A DNA stretch of 64,000 nt, taken from NCBI GenBank assembly GCA_009760855.2, contig WPIO01000003.1, forward strand, positions 5,644,501 through 5,708,500. The letters are read 5' to 3'. This DNA comes from Cristatella mucedo (taxonomy: Eukaryota; Bryozoa; Phylactolaemata; Cristatellidae). This document shows, piece by piece, positions 51,610-62,994 of this stretch. A model generated the notes under the pieces. The model was given only the letters and a program-made list of their open reading frames with translations. It was not told where the DNA came from and ran no database searches. Numbering within the stretch: the stretch's first letter is position 1; each line of letters begins with the position of its first letter. The position numbers and the translations under genes were made by a program.

Positions 51610-51786
51610 AGCCCTAATGGCACACCAGGTAAGGCTGTTGCTTTTCACGACCTCGATCCTGAGATCGTGGGTTCGATTTCTGCGGTGGGCGATCCTATAT
51701 CGCCACTACAAGTGGTGGTGGTAGCCGTAAAGGCTCTTCTGTTGCTATATAAATGAGGTTGTAAAATCAGCTAATATTTATTTAGG
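51610..51786 (+). mobile_element. SINE2 copy
   Basis: cctaatggcacaccaggtaa, gagatcgtgggttcgatttc (B-box), tatatcgccactacaagtgg and ggttgtaaaatcagctaata; full length with an AT-rich tail. Confidence 0.85.
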
Positions 51787-51905
51787 TCGTGGGATCGAGC
51801 CTAATAGTAGGCAATCCTGTATTGGTCTTCTTGAAGTGTAGTGGTAGCCACGGCAGCTCATCTACTGCTATATAAACAAGGCTGCTGAATCAGCCGATCT
51901 TTAGG
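51785..51905 (+). mobile_element. SINE2-type copy, 5'-truncated
   Basis: Starts at the B-box (ggtcgtgggatcgagcc), continues with taggcaatcctgtattggtc, tagtggtagcc and ggctgctgaatcagccgatc. Directly behind the preceding SINE2 copy in the same orientation. Confidence 0.65.
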
Positions 51906-51909
51906 CCTT

Positions 51910-52990
51910 TACTTAACGAGGAGACAGCAAGGGTAGGCAAAGTCGTAGTTGGTAGTGACACTGAACATGTGCCTTCAAAGCTGGGAAAGAGAAGCCAGCA
52001 ATTCACTGGCTGTGCAGATATCACACACAGATATAGCACAGCATCTGCGTCGAAAAGGATCCTTAGTGAAAGCTCTGCTGCTTGTCGACGTTTAGCTGGA
52101 CGCTAAACCAACAAATCAACTGTTGAACAGTGCGGTAGCGCCCTACTGCCTAAGCTCAGCACTGGTGATGTTATTTCAGAGGAGCTAAAATATTACTTGA
52201 AGCATCAATGAATCTGTAACACCGAGTAAATCTCAGTCGCAAAAATTATGAGCAGTGAGAATAAAAAGCATATGGAGATGCTCTGTGGCTTGGCATTGGC
52301 AATACTGCCTGAGCAAATGCAGCTGAAAAGGACGGCAAATGCCGACACTTGTCTGGCTGGGATATGGTGACTGCATGCAGACTTTATGAATAGGCCTTTA
52401 TGTATAAGAACAAGCAGCTTTCTGGGTGTGCGCGGGTGCTTAAGGAGAATGCTCAATGTGGCTGAAGCAGCGCCTTTTGGCATACTGTCCTGATGCGATG
52501 CATTCGAAGATAAGTGAGATTTTCTATGCTTTGGCAGGCAGCTCAACAGTACTTTCAGGAGTGCAGCTGGGCCGAACGTTGATGGTGAAACAGCTTTATT
52601 TGGCAGGAACTGCAAAAATCATTCGCTCATACGTCTCAAACATTTCTAGCATTATTCTGAGTCCCAGATGATTTAGTGCAACTGCACAAAGTACTTGTCA
52701 ACCAGCAACAGGGTGTGGGCACTCCACTTTAGGAAGAGGGACACCCTCCTTGCAATTTACCTTGACATGGCTGTTCATTCTCAGTCATGCTAATGTGAGA
52801 TAAAATCGGCTTGCTTTTCATTTGGGAAATTCTGTCCGTAACCGAAAGTTGAGAGTGCAAGTGTTCTGGAAGGAAATGTCCTCCAAGAAGGTCAGCTTTG
52901 TGTTTAGTCAACTTTGCATAAGCTGAATGTCAAGAGATGGAGGCCATCGTGATTTTTTCGACATGAAAGCTCTTCCTATCCTCCATAAAA
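51910..52990. other. Nothing recognised
   Basis: Frames of 71 (plus 52456-52671) and 136 codons (minus 52205-52615) lack motifs. Confidence 0.4.
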
Positions 52991-52994
52991 AGTA

Positions 52995-53152
52995 CAGGTT
53001 GACTGATTAACAGCCTTTTTTATCTAGCAGCAGAGGCCCTTTGTGGCTATCATCTGCATGATGTGAGCAATAAAGGATTGTCTGTGGCACGATTTGAATG
53101 CACGACCTGGGTCGTAAAGTTAGAGCACCTTACTTCTATGCTGAAGCCTAGG
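52995..53152 (-). mobile_element. SINE2-type copy, degraded
   Basis: On the minus strand: agcaccttac-containing A-box remnant, acgacccaggtcgtgcattc-like B-box area, caatcctttattgctc, and an end ggctgttaatcagtca. Confidence 0.6.
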
Positions 53153-53579
53153 GGCAAACTGTCTAGGTCAGTCAGCTGTGTGCTGCTAAGAGACTCAAGA
53201 CTGTGCTCAAGACCTTATGGTCGGGAATTATCAATCGCTTGCAAGTCACATGCTTACCGTATGTGTAAGTTGTGTATGATGTGGCTATGCTTATCCTTGT
53301 CAGTACAGCCATATGTACATGATCAATCCGACAAAGCTAAAACTTTTGAAGACGATGCTTGTAGGTAATGTGTTCCGTTTTCTCAAAGGCAGTTGAATGG
53401 GCCTTGCCAAAGCCTTGTTGTTGTATTTGATACAGACTAGTAAACGGACTAAAGGCACTCTAGCAAGAGCAGTTGTATGTGATAAATGTGTAAAATGTAT
53501 GTGTAAAAGACAGATGACTTTTTTAGCATTATGTGTCTTGCTAGGCAATATAAGAATAAATTAGTGGTCATTTAGGCCA

Positions 53580-53978
53580 TATTGGATACAATAATAAGTG
53601 TTGGGTCCTTGTCGAATTTGCAAGTATTTTTTTCTTTGAAGCTTATCAGCATGCTATGTGCAACTGATAATGCCCCTTTTTGCACTAGATACATTGAACT
53701 TGGCTTATTAAACCTAAAATCATCACTGGCAGTGTTATTGGATGGTCTAATAAAACTCGACTCTGAGGTAGATATCACCTTGTCCCTACCTCCAGAAGTA
53801 CTTGGAATTCGAAGACCAAAATCATTTATAGCCGAGCCCATTAAGCTTACCTATCGAGCAGCATGTAGCCAAGTTGGCGTGGTGCTTTCAGGATGATGAT
53901 CAGAGGTCAGCGGCCTCCTGACTGCTTAGCAAGGGCGCTATGCAAATGTGTTATTATTATTATCATTCTCATATTATG
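53580..53978 (+). mobile_element. LINE C-terminal fragment of another family
   Basis: The plus-strand frame encodes DITLSLPPEVLGIRRPKSF, resembling the 'L...GGLGIR....A' C-terminal segment of some LINE polyproteins. It is followed by gggcgctatgcaaatgtgtt and (ATT)n at 53952-53964. No RT core is present. Confidence 0.5.
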
Positions 53979-54502
53979 CATTCCTCATGCAGGTTATGTC
54001 GCAATATCCTGACGTATCCCAGTCTCGTGTGGGTATTAGCTCTCTACGTATGGAGAAGTGGCTTCTATATTTAGTGTAGCAAAAAATTAAATTCGTGAGT
54101 GGTGACCGATAATGGCACTTTTTGATTAAGTGGTATCTGGTGATGCATGTGTGAATGGAGGGGGTCACTTTACCCACATGGCTTGCTGCATCTCTGCATT
54201 TTTTTTTAAATACAGTAGTAGATACTACTAGTACTGGTAGATAGTGCTAGTAGCTACAGATGTGAAGTATTTTCGAAGACCATTGAGCTTGCACTTGCTT
54301 ATCTTGCGGACGTTTTAGGACGAGGTGGGACTGCTCTGCTTTTATAGTGCATTGCTACATTAATGCTTGCCTGCACACCCATTGCATCTATTTGTGCATT
54401 AGTTTGTCCAGTCAAGATTCCATTGTTCAGGTGCATTCGTATTCAATGGTATCACTAGTATGAATATTCTGTTTTAGCGCTGCTAGCACAGTGGTTGCAG
54501 AA

Positions 54503-54576
54503 ATGGCAGACGAGGCCTCCTCACAGATGTCTTCTGGTCAGCAATGTGATGAGTCGCTGAAGCAAGGCTGCTACTG
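54503..54576 (+). CDS. ASH2L-like gene, first coding exon
   Basis: ASH2L/Ash2 is a core subunit of COMPASS/MLL complexes and stimulates methylation of histone H3 lysine 4 in the nucleus. This exon encodes MADEASSQMSSGQQCDESLK, QGCY plus two bases, with donor TG|GTGAGT (phase 2). TTGCAG directly precedes the AAATGG start, so a 5' UTR exon further upstream is likely. Joined to the next exon it yields GCYCRQGRNLK, matching the CYCGK.RNL start of the Ash2 zinc finger. The ATG is chosen because it is the only in-frame one in the exon. Confidence 0.75.
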
Positions 54577-55514
54577 GTGAGTTCTAGAGCACCTTAGTCT
54601 GTCTGCCTGTGGATCGGCTCCCCTGTTTGCTATCTACGGTGTTAGTGTGTGGAAGTATGTGCATGGACATTGGCTTGAGCACTCATGTGCGCACAAGCAT
54701 GTACTTGCATGCACTCGTGCATGGTTGCTCGTTTTCTCTTTAGCTCTGTCTATGGGACTGTCTCCTAATGTTTTTGCTCTTTGTCACTATATCTGTCTCT
54801 CTCGTGCTCTTGCTCTTTCTTCCTCTTGCTCACTGTCTTATTTATCTGGCGGGTTCCTACAGACTGCTAGTCAGTCTGCCATTCTGCCTACCGGGATAGG
54901 TATTTAAAGGTTTTAACCGATGGAAGTCCTATGCATGGCCTTATAAAGCAATGCTTTATGATTACTCAACTGACTCGTGTATGTGAGCCAAGTCATCGTG
55001 GGAATTTTATAAGAATGTTATAGCTCTGCTGTCTTGGGCTATTTCATAGATTTGTTTTTAATTGTTGTGTTTAGATCTGGCAGGCCTCATATAGCAGGTA
55101 GGCGGCCCTGTGGGTTTGTATGGCACTCTAGGTTGTGATCAGTGGTGGCCACACAATCCATTGTAGTAGTTTACTGTCCAGATTCATTTTTTCAAATGGT
55201 TTATTAGCTGACCTTAACCCAATTGCTACCCGGAATAGCCCATAGTGTGCAGAGAACTTTTGCCTCATGAGGCTGATTAAGTCCTTTTGTGGGCTAATTC
55301 TGCTGTGGCCACGTTTCGATTCGGTATCTTCAGCTGCTAGAGCTTGGCGTGTCAGTACCTGCATTTCAATTTCTAGTGGATTCATCTCTTCCCCTATGTG
55401 CTCCAGCCTGACAAGGTCCCACTGTAGAGAAACGCAAACTTAGTACAATAAGCTAGTTGGAACCATCTTCAAGCAAAAGAACAAGTACGAGTAACGAAGC
55501 AAACTCAGCCGAGT

Positions 55515-55960
55515 AGGCCTAAAAGTCTGGACCCTATTGAAATTCGGCAGTTGTTAAGGAGAGTGTCGAGAAAATACATAATACAATTTGTCCAAGAATA
55601 GAATATTTAGAAAGACAAATATGTTATAACTGGGATCGGAAGTTCTGACTACTTCTGCATAAAAGAACAAATAGTTATGCAAACCACGGCTAACCTGGAT
55701 GTAAACCGGAAGCAGCATATCTACAAATAACAAATTTACCGATCTCTGAATTATATGCGACTTTTATTCCAACTTGTCGAACCTTAGTAGATCAAGATAC
55801 ATGCATGAAGCTTGTTGAGGTACATTCTTGTGACTTTTATACAGCTTCATTTCCAGTGTAGGTTTGTGCCTTGTAGAATCCATAACTTGGCTAATACCTC
55901 CCCATCGTAGAGAAATTTGAAATGCAAGTACATCTCTGCTTTTTTAACTGGTGCAATAAA
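55515..55960 (+). repeat. Single-arm copy of the inverted-repeat family
   Basis: Collinear with the left arm of 911-1366: tcgagaaaatacataataca, cctggatgtaaaccgg, tatctacaaataa, atatgcgacttttattccaa, cttgtcgaaccttagtagat and aatccataacttggctaata. Diverged; no inverted partner is seen next to it. Confidence 0.75.
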
Positions 55961-55989
55961 AATTTCTGATTTCAGTTGGATACGTTTTT

Positions 55990-56130
55990 CACTACATGAA
56001 CTGGTTTGGCCCAGTGGTTAACGTGCACGACCTGACCAAGGTCCTGGGGTCGAGCCCGTGGCATATGTGGAGCGCCTGAATAGAGATTAAGTTCTCTTAG
56101 GGTGCTATACAAATGAATTATATATATATA
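55990..56130 (+). mobile_element. SINE1 copy
   Basis: ctggtttggcccagtggtta, ggtcctggggtcgagcccgt, gagcgcctgaatagagatta, agttctcttagggtgctata and caaatgaatt with a (TA)n end. Shortened between the A- and B-boxes relative to 39918-40080. Confidence 0.88.
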
Positions 56131-56187
56131 TTGCCGCATGCCGAACGTTTTCCCTTTCTTGAGCGCACACACACACAGAGGCAGAGA

Positions 56188-56190
<3 letters not shown>

Positions 56191-56267
<77 letters not shown>
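56191..56267 (+). repeat. (TG)n microsatellite
   Basis: Pure TG over about 76 bases. Confidence 0.95.
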
Positions 56268-56270
<3 letters not shown>

Positions 56271-56324
56271 AAAGGGAGAAAGTTTGGCATGCTGCTCCAC
56301 CTTGGCTAGAGAATCAGAGCTCAG

Positions 56325-56456
56325 CATTCCTAGCTGATTTAACAGCCTCTTTTTGTATGGAGGCAGAAGAATCTAGAAGGCCATCACCACTGCTTGCAGC
56401 AGAATAAAGGATTGCCCACTACAGGATTCGAACCCATGTTCTCGGGGTCGAGGTAG
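56325..56456 (-). mobile_element. SINE2 copy between (TG)n and (AC)n
   Basis: On the minus strand: gaacatgggttcgaatcctg (B-box), gtgggcaatcctttattctg, caagcagtggtgatgg and ggctgttaaatcagcta. The A-box end is replaced by unrelated sequence next to (AC)n. Confidence 0.8.
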
Positions 56457-56475
56457 TGAAGAACAACAAACAGCC

Positions 56476-56581
<106 letters not shown>

Positions 56582-56624
56582 CCCTATTAATTAAAGTGAG
56601 AATGTCCGTCATGGGCAAGATGAC

Positions 56625-56740
56625 AGCTCTACCGGCATTGGCTAGCGAATCAAAGTGCAGCCTTCCTGCTGCTAGTGGCAAGCCAAGGCGCTAGCCAATC
56701 GGAGCATAGCGTTCCTGAGTTGCAAACGACAGGAGTTTTG
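56625..56740. repeat. CCAAT-containing short repeats
   Basis: Units ggctagcgaatcaaagtgca then gccttcctg, and gctagccaatcggagcatag then cgttcctg. A third unit lies at 56308-56332 (ggctagagaatcagagctca, gcattcct). The second unit has a textbook CCAAT box. Confidence 0.55.
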
Positions 56741-57024
56741 TTTGAGTTAACGTCGACAAAAATATAGTGTACCAAGAGGTAATACGTGTAAATTTGAAAT
56801 ACAATATTGTATTTCTTCCATGACTCAGCGAGTCAACAGGCTCACTGTGATTACTCAAAATAAAGCTCCATGACGTTAGATGATGTACACAGCAAAATAT
56901 GTATGCATCCTCGAGCTTGCTTTCCAGCGACTATCATCAGGTATGCTGAACATATTGCGAGCCGTGCAGTAGCTGTTCGTGTCCCACTGTCAGCAGCTCA
57001 CAAAGGTGGGAGTAAAAAAAAAAT

Positions 57025-57192
57025 CCTAGCTGATTAAACAGCCTCTTTTTATATAGCGACAGAAGAGCCTTTACGACTATCACCACCGCTTGCAGTGGCG
57101 ATAAAGAATCGCCCACCACAGGAATCGAACCCACGACCTCGGGACCGAGGTCGTGAAAGCAACCGCCTTACCTAGTGTGCCATCACGGCTGG
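57025..57192 (-). mobile_element. SINE2 copy, full length
   Basis: On the minus strand: agccgtgatggcacactagg, gtcgtgggttcgattcctgt, gcgattctttatcgccactg, caagcggtggtgatag and ggctgtttaatcagctag. Close to the apparent consensus. Confidence 0.9.
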
Positions 57193-57406
57193 GGGTATGG
57201 TGGCTGAGAACGGCTTGTTTTAAAGAGCCAGTGTAAGCCAGCCTTGCTCTTATGGATATGCACGCATAGCACTTGCCTCCAATGTGCAAGCCACCAGCGC
57301 CCTTCCCGTATCTTTGCTCTGGCTCTAGTGGTGTGACTAACAGGTTGTTGCTGCAGAAATTAAAGCCGCTAGGTCAGCTGTCTCTCTCTCTCTCTCTCAT
57401 TCTCAG

Positions 57407-57496
57407 CCGCCAGGGACGGAATCTCAAGATGACAGAGCTACAGTGTGGTCTGTGTAACCAGTGGTTCCACGCAGAGTGCATCAGCTGCTATTTGGG
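57407..57496 (+). CDS. ASH2L-like gene, second coding exon (zinc finger core)
   Basis: Acceptor TCATTCTCAG after a pyrimidine-rich TCTCTC run, donor GTAAGC; enters and leaves in phase 2. Encodes CRQGRNLKMTELQCGLCNQ and WFHAECISCYLG: paired Cys (LQCGLC) and WFH...C as in the Ash2 atypical PHD finger (VELLCATCSRWFHESCIGYQ in fly). Without the Ash2-specific RNL and the following exon, a Polycomb-like (MTF2/PHF19) PHD would have been the alternative. Confidence 0.88.
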
Positions 57497-57591
57497 GTAA
57501 GCTGGTACTCGCTTGCCCCTGCTGCTGCTGGCTTCACTTGCAGCCATGCTGCTGCTTCTGCAGCTGGCAATGGTGAACGTGCTGAGCATTG

Positions 57592-57868
57592 CTTCATTAG
57601 GACAGCATTTAGTGGGTCCTTGTGATTCGTCCTTGATGTGCTTGTGTTGACACTGTGCATGCTGCCACTAACCATATTTGCATGCTGACCCTGGGCATGT
57701 CACCCCTAACCATGTTGTTCATTTTATTTCTTTATCAAGCATGATTTTACTCACCATTCAATTGCATTTCCCTTTGCAGCAAATGTAAAGCACCCACAGA
57801 GAGAGATTGAGGTCTCTGAGGGCACTTTATCAAGTGCATTATTATTATTATTATTATTATTACTTCAT
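57592..57868 (+). mobile_element. LINE A 3' fragment
   Basis: Begins in the last codons (taggacagcatttagtgggt, FRTAFSGSL region), continues through the 3' UTR to gagagagattgaggtctctg, agggcactttatcaagtgca and (ATT)n at 57840-57862. Confidence 0.85.
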
Positions 57869-58034
57869 CAGCACCAGCTGCTCATTCTACCTGCCTTCAG
57901 CATCCACGCATGCACGAATACTCACCGCAAACACACACTTATAGGTATAGTATAGGTACCATCAAAAGTTTTTGAGAGGATAAAAAAGAGCTCTGGTTAG
58001 TACCTTTCCAGACTGCCCCTACTCAGTTGCAGTC

Positions 58035-58215
58035 TTACTCAGGGGTAAGGTGCTTGCTTCTCACGACCCAGATCGTGGGGTCGAGCCCTGCCGTAGGTGA
58101 GCCTTTATTGTCTACTGCTATCGGTAGTAATAGCCGTCAATGCTCTTCTGCTTTTATAGAAAGATGAGGAAGAATGAGGAAAGAAAGAATGAGGCTGTTT
58201 AATCAGCTAATCTTT
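58035..58215 (+). mobile_element. SINE2-type copy
   Basis: aggggtaaggtgcttgcttc, gatcgtggggtcgagccctg (B-box), gtgagcctttattgtctact, gctatcggtagtaatagccg and ggctgtttaatcagctaatc. It has a small internal duplication near 58165-58195. Confidence 0.75.
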
Positions 58216-58334
58216 AACTTTTAATTTTAGTTTTTTAGGAGAATTCAGTGAAAACTTTTCCTAATGTGCTATTTGGCACCAAACCAAGTACCAATGCAAT
58301 CCTTTGTTGGCATCTAATAGAAATAATACTAATA

Positions 58335-58440
58335 GTATTACTAATAATGATGATAATACTAGTGGGAATAATATTAATCAGATATTTGTAAAGCTCCCAA
58401 AGAGAACTAAGTATCTTTCTAGGCACTTTGCAAAGGAAGC
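58335..58440 (-). mobile_element. LINE A 3' tail, diverged
   Basis: (TAA)-rich bases at 58322-58378, then cagatatttgtaaagctccc, aaagagaactaagtatcttt and ctaggcactttgcaaagg, the complement of a LINE A-type hairpin end. Confidence 0.55.
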
Positions 58441-59019
58441 AATGATCAGATTACTGGGACTGTCGTATCGCTTGCTCATAACTGGGCTGATTATGAATGG
58501 CTTAGATGGGATGAGTGTTTTTTTTTTAAAGAAATGTGATAAAAGAAAAGACGTCAGCCCTAAAAGTCCTTGCAGAAACACAGGAACGGTTTTTTTAGCA
58601 ATGCAACAGTGTGTTTTTGTATTATGCTTCGTGTTATGGTATGAGGCAGTAAGTATAAGACTTGTAGGCAGCCGATAAAATGACTGGGTAATATCGTTAG
58701 TATTATTGGATTCTCTTGCATTAGTCATGGCCTGTGTATACCGACAAGCTACCTGCTGGTGTCATGAACACGGCCTGTTGGGCAGACACTGATGATGCTG
58801 CTATTTAGAGTCAGTGCCAACATGAGTTGTGGACTATCAAGTCCTGCCCTCATTGTTCTAAGAATTTATTAGAATTCAACGAGTGAATATACACTTTAGC
58901 CTTTGAATCAGTCTGGTGTGAGCCATCTTTTAGTCCTGGACTCTTTTATGGAAGAGGCATCAGGTGGTTTTGGAGCCGTCAGTGGCTTTTCTGAGTGTAG
59001 CCATTTCAGTGTCATTCGT

Positions 59020-59222
59020 TGCACGCGGAGTGCTCAGGTCTGCTAGGCAGATTCTCTCTCGTGGAATCATCTGCCCAGAGTGCCGCCCACACATGGCCTC
59101 ACAGCCACCTACCGCTACGTGAAACTCTTAAAACTCTCCTGCTTAACACCCACATAGTCTTTGTGACATTGTGGAGTTGCAGACAGAGATACATTACATT
59201 ATATTACATTGCATTACGTGGC
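59020..59222 (+). mobile_element. LINE B 3' end
   Basis: gaaactcttaaaactctcct, gcttaacacccacatagtct, ttgtgacattgtggagttgc and agacagagatacattacatt, followed by (ATTAC)-type tail units. It defines the LINE B terminal tail. Confidence 0.75.
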
Positions 59223-59224
59223 AG

Positions 59225-61490
59225 ACAGTAATGGGTGGTGATGCATTCGTACCTGTCAGCGTCTTTCTGGCCATCACCATTGTGGTATCGGCACTGCCAG
59301 CTAATGGGATTCGGGCAACGATCGCCGGTTTCAAGCCGTTATTGATCGTAAGGTCAGGCTTTAAGCAGAACCGTTGATGCAATGATGGGTGTGTCCGGTC
59401 CAGCGACACGCGGTCCTGGCAATGGCTGGCGGAGCCCTGTCTTAGCAGCCCCAAACCACGACGGCGTGGTGGTGCTGCGAGGTTCCAGGTGTCAGTGGGC
59501 AGGCGGCGACTGGCTCTAGCTCGGAGTAGCATATGTGACGGTCGGGTCCTATCCCGGGTAGAAACGGCTTCTGGTGGCACCGACACACCAAACCCAAGCC
59601 AAGACCAGTGGGCCGGAAGTGGCAATAAACTGTAAACCGGTCCATTGCAAGGGGGGCCTCGGGTGTCTTGGCCTTGCGGCGATGATGGTGACGACGATGA
59701 TAGTGATGGAGTGAGGAGCTACCGTGTGTTTCAGCTGATCCAGGTAAGCATACACGACTCCCGCTGCCTGCCAGCAGCTGGTGGCTATCGAGTGACTGGA
59801 TGCATTTGCCTTGTCTGCAAGACCAGATAGAGGCCGAGTCAGGAGCCACTGCCCGAGTCAGCCGAACCGGGGAAGCACCAGCACTTGCCGTGTGGTAGCA
59901 TTGTGCGGCCCGAACTGGCTCGGTCGGCTGGCTTTCACGATGACAGAGCGCTGATCGTCCTAGCCCCACGGACGGAGGTAGTCGAGCCGTGGGTGTGGCA
60001 AAACAGACCGGCAATCGAGTTTTTGCTGTTTTGAGTGAGTTCACGTCTTCGACAGTTCGGCAACCCGATTTCCGAGCAGGAGAATGGACTCCCGGATGGC
60101 CCAAATGCCCAGATGGGGCGACAGTGCAGCTCTTCTCGGGTCTGGATTGTGTGTCGAGTAATTAACCTGCGTTCTCGCCGGTCTCCAGCCACATTGAAGG
60201 TTCTGTCTTCTTGGACTGACTGCTCGAGGCAGTCCTTTATGCATCCTTGGGATCGCAGCCCTTCGGCTTCGGTAGTGGCAGACTGAGATAGGGACCTTGC
60301 TCAGCCTGTGGCTGGGCTGCAGCCCAACAGCCTCTTGTTCGATGTTACCTCAATAGCAAATTGCTCAAACGCTTCCACCAGGCTCAGGTAGCCCTGCTTG
60401 CATAGTGGGATGGGAAATTCCAGTACCCAAGCAGTGATGACATCCCTGCAGTGAAGGCAGCCACTGAGGATGCAGGTGGGGAGGCTGCAGCACTGAGATG
60501 CAATGCAAGCACGACAAAGGAGGTAATGGTGTCATCCTCCAATGGCGATGGATGTCGGCAGGGGTCGTTGCAGCAGGTCATCCTGTTGATCTCAATCGAA
60601 AGGCAACCCCAGGGTCTCACCCTACCGATGGCCGAAACACGCAGCAAGGTTTCTCACTGGAGTGGCAGATGGGTGCCAGCAGAACGATTGCACACGCCGC
60701 CCTGTTACGGTTGGCCCCGGCATAGTCGCGCATAGCGAGAAGACGGTGGTGCATTTCGGGTCCCACGTGATTGTGCGCCACCGGGCGTATCCTTACGAGC
60801 AAGGTTTGAAGGAAGGCAGGCACAGTGTGGGTGTTACTGTCAAGCACTTTCTATCTTTCACTGGAGATCTGACCAGGTTCAAGCAGGTGCCACTCACCAA
60901 CGTTACCTTGACGACGAAGCTACCCCAGTCGTCGTCTGCAGACACAGGCCTTTGGACGCTACTGCTGCAGCCCAACGAATCGTAAGGTGACTGCTGTGCA
61001 ACGACAAGTGTCGTAAGCCGTGATTACTACTGGCCCCAGCTACAGGGGGGGAGTTGGGGAAGGCAGAGGGAGGGCAACTCCTAATTCTGGACCGGAGTTG
61101 GTGACAGGTAGCTTCTGGTAGCAAGAGGTGGTGTGTGCACATCGCCAGACAGAGGCAGTAGCTGGGGGGGGGGGGCTGGGTCCAGCTAATGGAATGGAAG
61201 GATTGGCCAAAGGGAGATTGTGGCCAAAGTGTGCCCTGCAGAAAGACAGAGAAGGAGGGGAGGGGTTTGAGCCCGGTGTAGGAAGGAAGACGGGGAGCTT
61301 AAGGAGATGTGGCTGGTAGCATTGAGGAGAATGGGGGATGGGGCTTGATAGGTGTAGTAGCTTTGCCAGGAGTTTCTCGGACATAGGTTTATGCACAGTG
61401 TGAAGGCAGGTGGAGGAGAGCAGAAGTCTGGCAAAAAGATGCACGTGTGTTGCAGGCACCGCAGCCACTGTTGGGTGATCAGTGGAGGTT
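59225..61490. other. GC-rich unassigned block in intron 2
   Basis: Composition differs from the flanks (more G+C, more CpG). Long frames exist on both strands (minus 59442-60104, 220 codons; plus 60662-60985, 107 codons; minus 61040-61468, 142 codons) but carry no domain I can name. DYYWPQL at about 61023-61043 (+) recalls retroviral-type integrase zinc-finger text, but nothing around it supports that. A decayed transposon is possible. Confidence 0.35.
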
Positions 61491-61499
61491 AGGGCTTAC

Positions 61500-62240
61500 A
61501 GCTTTAAACCGGTGCTCTATCGTCACGCCTCTGGGCAAGTGTGCATGAAATGCCAAGGCCACTGACGATCAGTAGCCTTGGCATTCTTTACTCCCATAAT
61601 GTCACTTACATAAGAAAATCGAGTGGATAAGAGCTGTGGTACCCAACCACTTGGTTATTTCGAGTAAATTAGGGGTCTGCTGTGCTATCAGCTTAGTCAG
61701 AGAAAGAGTGGTGTATCAGTTACAAATCTTTGGAGCCGAAAGTGCACTGTCACGGCAGCAGCATGGCCACCATACCACTGTGATGGATGGGAAGGAAGGA
61801 ACATACTGCTGGTTCTTTAGTCGTTTGTTATGCGAATTAGCATGACTGATTGATATAAGAGAAGTGTCACTGGGCAGTGTACCGTAGTGAATGATGTACA
61901 GCTCATTGTGAGTGGATGGCCCGTGTGCATAGTCAGCTGTAGTGTTTTTACATCAGTTCTGGAATTAAATTGCTGCTGCCTCTTAATTAGCAGTTGGCAG
62001 GGCAGGTAGAGCTAATCCTGCTGATTGATGGGTACAGTTTCTGTAGCAGATAAAGGTAGCTTGGGAGTTCAAAGGGCATGTTAGGATTGTAAACAGTTAG
62101 GGCCTCTGGGGGCTTCTGAGCCGGTACTTCCTAGATGAGATTGGTGGTTATCATTGAGCAACTTGTTCCATCCTGTGAATTGCCAAGACTTTAACAGGCT
62201 GCTTCCTAGAAGCCGTGTGATTTCAAGTTTAATGTTTAGT
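61500..62240. other. Nothing recognised
   Basis: Intron sequence without identifiable elements. Confidence 0.4.
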
Positions 62241-62254
62241 GCTCAAAATCATCT

Positions 62255-62725
62255 CTGTCAGCATATCTCCTGATGCATCTGCACAAAATCTATGTGTCCT
62301 GCTCCAAACTGACCAAATCCTCATGCCAAGTCCCCATTATCATGCCATCGTCGTCTAAAGTGACAAAGTCTGCCTACTTTCAGCTACATAGCATTGCTAA
62401 AATTCGGGCTTGCTTAGGGAGGGATACTAAATCGAAATTGGTCCATGCATTTGTGACAACCCGTCTCGACTTCTGTAACTCTATCCTTGCTGGCCTACCG
62501 GCCTGCGCAATCAGGCACTTACAGCTGCTGCAAAACTCGGCAGCTAGGGTTTTCAGTCGAGAGGGTGGCAGCTGCCATGTCAACCCACTTCTTGCCGACC
62601 TGCACTGGATCCCAGTCAAGCAGCTCGGCGACTTCAAGGTTCTGTCACTTACTTTAGGTCTCTTCATTCTCAGGCTCCAGCCTACCTACCATAATTGCTC
62701 CCAACCAGGCTAGGCTTTGTACCAT
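62255..62725 (+). mobile_element. LINE A reverse transcriptase C-terminal fragment
   Basis: An open frame keeps KSAYFQLHSIAKIRACLGRD, KLVHAFVTTRLDFCNSILAG, LPACAIRHLQLLQNSAARVF and LLADLHWIPVKQLGDFKVLS, collinear with the intact copy. Both ends are truncated and there is no 3' tail. Confidence 0.9.
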
Positions 62726-62994
62726 CTGCGTTTCAGATACACTCAGAAGTATCGGCGAGGCCACCTGAAATGGCCGCCGAACCAGAAAAGTTCTGATTCT
62801 GGTATAAAAAACGTTAGTGCAGCCTGCTGTAATCATGCACAATACAGGTATATAAAATCAGCTTATGCAACAGTGAGCAAAGTTTTAATTCAAATACATT
62901 AATTTGGAGTCATACAATCATGTAACACGATTATAACCAACAACCTCTCTGAGCCACACCGGCGTACAGCTAACTAAGCCTTCTGAACGTCTGG

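Noticed and set aside
57407-57496. Polycomb-like (MTF2/PHF19) PHD finger
   Set aside because: The preceding CRQGRNLK and the following KCIPFMTSYV fit Ash2, not the Polycomb-like pattern.
61000-61045. Retroviral-type integrase zinc finger (DYYWPQL)
   Set aside because: Only a seven-residue resemblance; no His-His-Cys-Cys pattern or catalytic region nearby.
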